9,496 nt of DNA. Source: an uncultured Lacibacter sp. Lineage in GTDB: Bacteria > Bacteroidota > Bacteroidia > Chitinophagales > Chitinophagaceae. Where the stretch lies: NCBI RefSeq assembly GCF_946479605.1, contig NZ_CAMLGT010000147.1, positions 1-9,496 on the forward strand, given 5' to 3'. The notes beneath the pieces are model-generated. The model saw only the letters and a program-made list of their open reading frames with translations. It had not been told where the DNA came from and searched no databases. Below are positions 6,403-9,496 of this stretch, piece after piece. A program made the translations under genes and the position numbers. Each line of letters starts with the position of its first letter. Within the stretch, counting starts at the first letter, position 1.

Positions 6403-7950
6403 ATGAAAAACCTTTTCCGCATTCAAAATCTCTGTATCCTTCTAATTGGGGCTACGACTATTACATCTTGTAACTTATTCAAGAAGAAACCGGCTAAATC
6501 AAGCAGCACCGGCTGGACCTATAATGATCCTAACGGCAGTGGTTTCCGTGTATCAAAAGAAAAAGAGCAGAAAACCGGACCTGGTCTCGTGTTTGTTGAG
6601 GGTGGTACCTTCACAATGGGAGCAGTGGAAGAAGACGTTATGCGTGACTGGAATAATGTTCCCCGTCGTGTAACTGTGGCTTCTTTCTATATGGATGAAA
6701 CCGAAGTTGCCAACGTTCACTACCGTGAATATCTATTCTGGCTCGACCGTGTGTTTCAGGACACCGCTATTACAAACAGAGCTTTACCCGATACATTGGT
6801 ATGGAGAAGTGAGTTGGCTTATAATGAACCATACGTTGATTATTACTTCCGCCACCCTTCTTACAACTTATACCCTGTAGTGGGCGTTTCATGGAAACAG
6901 GCCTATGACTACTGTTTATGGCGTGGTGACCGTGTAAACGAAAACATCCTTTACGAAAAAGGGATTACTAACAAAAAAGCTGAACTGCAAAAACAAATGC
7001 AGGGCGGCGGACAGGATAACTTCAACACAAAAGCATACCTGTTAGGTGAATACCAGGCAACTCCCGGCAAAAGCATTAAAAACTACAAAGATCCTATTAC
7101 CAAGCAGGTTCCTACAAATATCACGTTTGAAGAAGGCATCATATTACCTGATTACCGTCTTCCTACAGAAGCTGAGTGGGAATATGCAGCTTATGGTTTA
7201 ATTGCACAAAACCCGAACCCACGCCGCAGCGAGAAACGCCGTGGTGAGGAGTTAACTGCAAACAAACAGGTTTATCCATGGGCACAAAATGTGAACGGCT
7301 TGCGTGATGCTAAGCGCAGCAGCTGGCAAGGTCAGTTCTTGGCTAACTTCAAACGTGGATCTGGTGATAACATGGGTGTTGCCGGTGGTTTGAATGACCG
7401 TGCTGTGATTCCCGGACCCATCAATTCTTTCTATCCAAACGGATTTGGTTTATATAACATGGCTGGTAACGTGAGCGAGTGGGTTGCCGATGTATACAGA
7501 CCAATGCAGTCTGCAGATGGTGACGATTTCAATATTTATCGTGGTAACAAATTCCAGCGCATTGACCTCAGCACTGGTAAGGCAGAAAGAGATTCACTGG
7601 GCCGTATTAAATACCGTGATGAAACAGATGAAGAAGTGAAAAACCGTCGTAACTACCAAAAAGGATATGCCATTGACTACCTTGATGGTGACTCTTTAAG
7701 TTCAGTTCAATACGGTTATGGCATTACCACACTCATCAGCGACAAGAGCCGTGTTTACAAAGGCGGTAGCTGGAACGATCGTGCATATTGGCTCAGCCCG
7801 GGTACACGCCGTTTCCTGGAAGAAGATCAGGCAAGTTCAATGATTGGTTTCCGTTGCGCCATGACACGTTACGGCAGCCAGGAAGGTAACGGCCGTAAAA
7901 CCGGTAACTGGTTTGCTAAGAAGAAGCAAAACAACCGTAAGAGAAATTAA
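6403..7950 (+). CDS. gldJ: Gliding motility/T9SS lipoprotein GldJ (FGE-sulfatase fold)
   Basis: GldJ is a lipoprotein paralogous to GldK/PorK; in Flavobacterium johnsoniae it is needed for gliding and stabilises the T9SS. The 515-residue protein starts with a lipoprotein signal ending TITSC, Cys23, followed by N-L-F-K-K-K with no surface-export acidic motif, so it probably faces the periplasm. The FGE-sulfatase (SUMF1) domain spans about 60-491: VFVEGGTFTMG (63-73), GVSWKQAYDYC, RLPTEAEWEYAA (252-263), NMAGNVSEWV (352-361), VYKGGSWNDR (451-460) and GFRCAMTRYG (482-491). An insertion from about 190 to 245 is typical of GldJ/GldK. The region around 462-471 (YWLSPGTRRF), where the catalytic Cys pair of true formylglycine-generating enzymes sits, has no Cys, so it is unlikely to be an enzyme. 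The protein ends in a very basic tail, KKKQNNRKRN. I call GldJ over GldK because it neighbours porU/porV and murF, without gldLMN. Confidence 0.93.
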   Translation: MKNLFRIQNLCILLIGATTITSCNLFKKKPAKSSSTGWTYNDPNGSGFRVSKEKEQKTGPGLVFVEGGTFTMGAVEEDVMRDWNNVPRRVTVASFYMDETEVANVHYREYLFWLDRVFQDTAITNRALPDTLVWRSELAYNEPYVDYYFRHPSYNLYPVVGVSWKQAYDYCLWRGDRVNENILYEKGITNKKAELQKQMQGGGQDNFNTKAYLLGEYQATPGKSIKNYKDPITKQVPTNITFEEGIILPDYRLPTEAEWEYAAYGLIAQNPNPRRSEKRRGEELTANKQVYPWAQNVNGLRDAKRSSWQGQFLANFKRGSGDNMGVAGGLNDRAVIPGPINSFYPNGFGLYNMAGNVSEWVADVYRPMQSADGDDFNIYRGNKFQRIDLSTGKAERDSLGRIKYRDETDEEVKNRRNYQKGYAIDYLDGDSLSSVQYGYGITTLISDKSRVYKGGSWNDRAYWLSPGTRRFLEEDQASSMIGFRCAMTRYGSQEGNGRKTGNWFAKKKQNNRKRN

Positions 7951-7969
7951 TTTTCAACCAAGTTTATAG

Positions 7970-7999
7970 AAAACCCTCTGCTACAACAGAGGGTTTTTT
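7970..7999 (+). terminator. Intrinsic terminator after gldJ
   Basis: An 11-bp perfect stem (arms 7970-7980 and 7987-7997, AAAACCCTCTG against CAGAGGGTTTT) closes a 6-base loop CTACAA and runs into six consecutive T at 7994-7999. It begins 20 bases after the gldJ stop. The A-run on the other side makes it potentially bidirectional, but no minus-strand gene ends here. It separates gldJ from murF transcriptionally. Confidence 0.95.
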
Positions 8000-8056
8000 C
8001 TTGCCGTGTGCTGAAAGAAATTCACGGCTGATAATTTTATAAAAAGATCATACTGT

Positions 8057-8064
8057 TATCTTTG
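8057..8064 (+). promoter_or_regulatory. Candidate murF -7 element, 4 bases before the ATG
   Basis: TATCTTTG exactly matches the Bacteroidota -7 consensus TAnnTTTG and is the same octamer seen before porU. The -33 box is imperfect: TTTT at 8035-8038 (18-base spacer). With transcription starting about 4 bases after the final G, the start would be at or next to the A of the murF ATG (8069), predicting a leaderless or nearly leaderless mRNA. Because the gldJ terminator lies upstream, murF needs some promoter in this gap. Confidence 0.55.
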
Positions 8065-8068
8065 AATC

Positions 8069-9346
8069 ATGCGTATTGAAGAACTTTATCAGCTGTATCT
8101 CCAACATCCATCTGTACAAACAGATACCCGTAAACTAAAGAATGGTGATCTGTTCTTTGCGTTGAAGGGCGACAATTTTAATGGTAACAAATTTGCGCTG
8201 CAGGCGTTGGAAAAAGGAGCTGCCTACTCCATAGTAGATGAAGCTGATGAAAATAACAATGAGCGCATTATTTTGGTTGATGATGTTTTGACGAAACTGC
8301 AACAATTGGCAAAGCATCATCGCCAGCAATTTTCAATTCCCTTTCTTGCAATAACCGGCAGCAATGGAAAAACAACTACAAAAGAACTTATTCATGCAGT
8401 TCTCTCATCGCATTTCAGAACATATACAACAGAGGGTAATTTGAATAACCATATAGGCATTCCGCTTACATTACTGAAAGTAAAGGCCGATGCAGAAATG
8501 GCCGTAGTAGAAATGGGAGCCAATCATCAAAGAGAAATAGCCGGTTACTGTACCTATACCCTGCCTACTCATGGGCTGATTAATAACGTAGGTAAAGCCC
8601 ACCTGGAAGGCTTTGGTGGCATTGAAGGTGTAAAGAAAGGCAAAGGAGAGTTGTATGATTTTCTTCGGGAAACCCATGGTACCATTTTTATCAATACTGA
8701 CTTTGACTACCTCGTTGATATGAGTAAGGGTATTGAAAAAAAGATAAGTTACGGAACACATATGGCTGCTACAACGGGCTCATTGGTTAGTAGTGAGCCT
8801 TTTCTTGTAGTAAAAATTGAGCAGCAGCCCGAAATTGACCTGATCAGTACTCAACTGGTGGGCGATTATAACCTACCGAATGTTTTAGCGGCAGTAGCTG
8901 TTGGTTTACATTTTGGAGTTCCTTCTGAAAAGATTAAAACTGCCATTGAGGAATATCATCCATCAAACAGCCGTTCGCAATTGATTGAAGTAAATAGCAA
9001 TAAGATCATTCTTGACGCATACAATGCCAATCCCAGCAGTATGAAGCTGGCTATTGAAAATTTTGCCAGGCTGGCTGCTCCTAAAAAAGTACTTATGCTA
9101 GGTGCTATGGCCGAGCTGGGTGACGAAAGCCTTGTTGAACACCAAAACATTATCGACCTGATCAACCAATACCCATGGGATAAAGTGGTGCTGGTAGGAG
9201 GAGATTTTGCTAAAGTGCCCCATTTATTTCAATTTTTCAAGACTTCATCTGAAGCACGTGAATGGTTTAAAAGTCAACAATTTATAAATACACACCTCCT
9301 CATCAAGGGCTCCCGCAGTATGAAAATGGAAGAAATTTTGTCTTAA
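8069..9346 (+). CDS. murF: UDP-MurNAc-tripeptide--D-Ala-D-Ala ligase
   Basis: MurF adds D-alanyl-D-alanine to the UDP-MurNAc tripeptide using ATP, the last cytoplasmic step of the peptidoglycan nucleotide precursor. The protein is 425 residues, normal for Bacteroidota (E. coli about 450). The Mur ligase N-terminal domain has TDTRKLKNGDLFFALKG (18-34), the UDP-substrate binding segment. The central ATPase domain has the P-loop ITGSNGKTTTKE (95-106, Lys101), EMGANH (148-153), and HLEGFG starting at His178 followed by GVKKGKGEL, the region carrying the usual carbamylated Lys. The C-terminal domain has DAYNANPSSM (316-325), the MurF/MurE-like loop. The ATG is supported by the family start (RIEELYQLYLQ). 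It follows gldJ in the same direction but is separated by a strong terminator; the gldJ-murF neighbourhood recurs in Bacteroidota. Confidence 0.97.
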   Translation: MRIEELYQLYLQHPSVQTDTRKLKNGDLFFALKGDNFNGNKFALQALEKGAAYSIVDEADENNNERIILVDDVLTKLQQLAKHHRQQFSIPFLAITGSNGKTTTKELIHAVLSSHFRTYTTEGNLNNHIGIPLTLLKVKADAEMAVVEMGANHQREIAGYCTYTLPTHGLINNVGKAHLEGFGGIEGVKKGKGELYDFLRETHGTIFINTDFDYLVDMSKGIEKKISYGTHMAATTGSLVSSEPFLVVKIEQQPEIDLISTQLVGDYNLPNVLAAVAVGLHFGVPSEKIKTAIEEYHPSNSRSQLIEVNSNKIILDAYNANPSSMKLAIENFARLAAPKKVLMLGAMAELGDESLVEHQNIIDLINQYPWDKVVLVGGDFAKVPHLFQFFKTSSEAREWFKSQQFINTHLLIKGSRSMKMEEILS

Positions 9347-9350
9347 AATA

Positions 9351-9381
9351 CTTGCATAAGCCAAAATCATCAGTATTTTTA
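9351..9381 (+). promoter_or_regulatory. Possible promoter downstream of murF
   Basis: CTTG at 9351-9354 and TATTTTTA at 9374-9381 are separated by 19 bases. They match the -33 TTTG and -7 TAnnTTTG consensus with one mismatch each. Any transcript would start near 9385 and have a leader over 110 bases long before a gene outside the window. The weaker match keeps the confidence low. Confidence 0.35.
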
Positions 9382-9470
9382 CGGCCTTCTCTATATATCC
9401 TATAAGAATTATCACTTAACGCCTCAACCTTGGACTCTCCTCTATAACAGATCCAGCCCCCTGAAACGAA

Positions 9471-9496
9471 CCGTTAACTTATTCCGCTTAACTATT
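9471..9496 (+). repeat. Imperfect 13-base tandem repeat at the right edge
   Basis: CCGTTAACTTATT (9471-9483) is followed immediately by CCGCTTAACTATT (9484-9496); they differ by the gain of one C and the loss of one T. The pair could be a protein-binding direct repeat in the leader of the next gene or a local duplication. The repeat is seen directly; its role is unknown. Confidence 0.45.

Larger units (their letters stand above)
9347..9496 (+). other. Non-coding tail after murF, probable leader of the next gene
   Basis: These 150 bases hold no convincing coding sequence and no clear hairpin terminator after murF. They contain a promoter-like pair near 9351-9381 and an imperfect tandem repeat at the edge. 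The last bases (GCTTAACTATT) resemble the segment just before the gldJ start (CGTTAACTAT, 6381-6390), so a plus-strand gene may begin shortly beyond the window. That is inference. Confidence 0.5.

Noticed and set aside
1..9496. Mobile element, CRISPR array, tRNA/rRNA or defence system
   Set aside because: The window is densely filled with recognised core genes in intact frames; no transposase, regularly spaced repeat array, structural RNA pattern or unexplained coding block was seen on either strand.

Overview
This window looks like a chromosomal segment of a Bacteroidota bacterium, most likely of the Chitinophagaceae or a close relative. The evidence is moderate G+C, type IX secretion (T9SS) and gliding genes that are restricted to this phylum, lipoproteins with Bacteroidota-style lipoboxes, weak or absent Shine-Dalgarno sequences, and promoters of the Bacteroidota kind (-33 TTTG, -7 TAnnTTTG). 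The family-level placement is inference from protein style only.

The left two thirds run on the minus strand. Reading in the direction of transcription, the order is porU (T9SS C25-type sortase), porV (outer-membrane shuttle barrel), a terminator-like hairpin, ispF (isoprenoid precursor synthesis), dut (dUTPase) and the start of a DUF4292 lipoprotein gene that runs off the left edge. The ispF, dut and DUF4292 genes are separated by only 5 and 7 bases and look like one operon.

A 254-base divergent intergenic region (6149-6402) separates porU from the plus-strand genes. It carries an excellent promoter for gldJ and a perfect -7 element for porU inside a small inverted repeat. The plus-strand part holds gldJ (FGE-sulfatase-fold lipoprotein of the T9SS/gliding apparatus), a textbook intrinsic terminator, murF (UDP-MurNAc-pentapeptide synthetase) with its own promoter-like element, and about 150 bases of non-coding DNA that probably lead into another gene just beyond the window.

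Functionally, PorV collects T9SS cargo at the outer membrane, PorU removes the C-terminal signal and attaches cargo at the surface, and GldJ is a periplasm-facing lipoprotein needed for a working T9SS and, in gliders, for motility. The other genes are housekeeping: isoprenoid supply, nucleotide sanitation, peptidoglycan precursor synthesis and probably an envelope lipoprotein. All genes appear intact apart from the one cut by the window edge. I see no mobile element, CRISPR array, tRNA or rRNA, and no evidence of a previously undescribed system. The points worth a second look are regulatory: a hairpin pressed against the ispF start codon, a dyad on the porU -7 element, and a murF promoter so close to the ATG that a leaderless mRNA is predicted.
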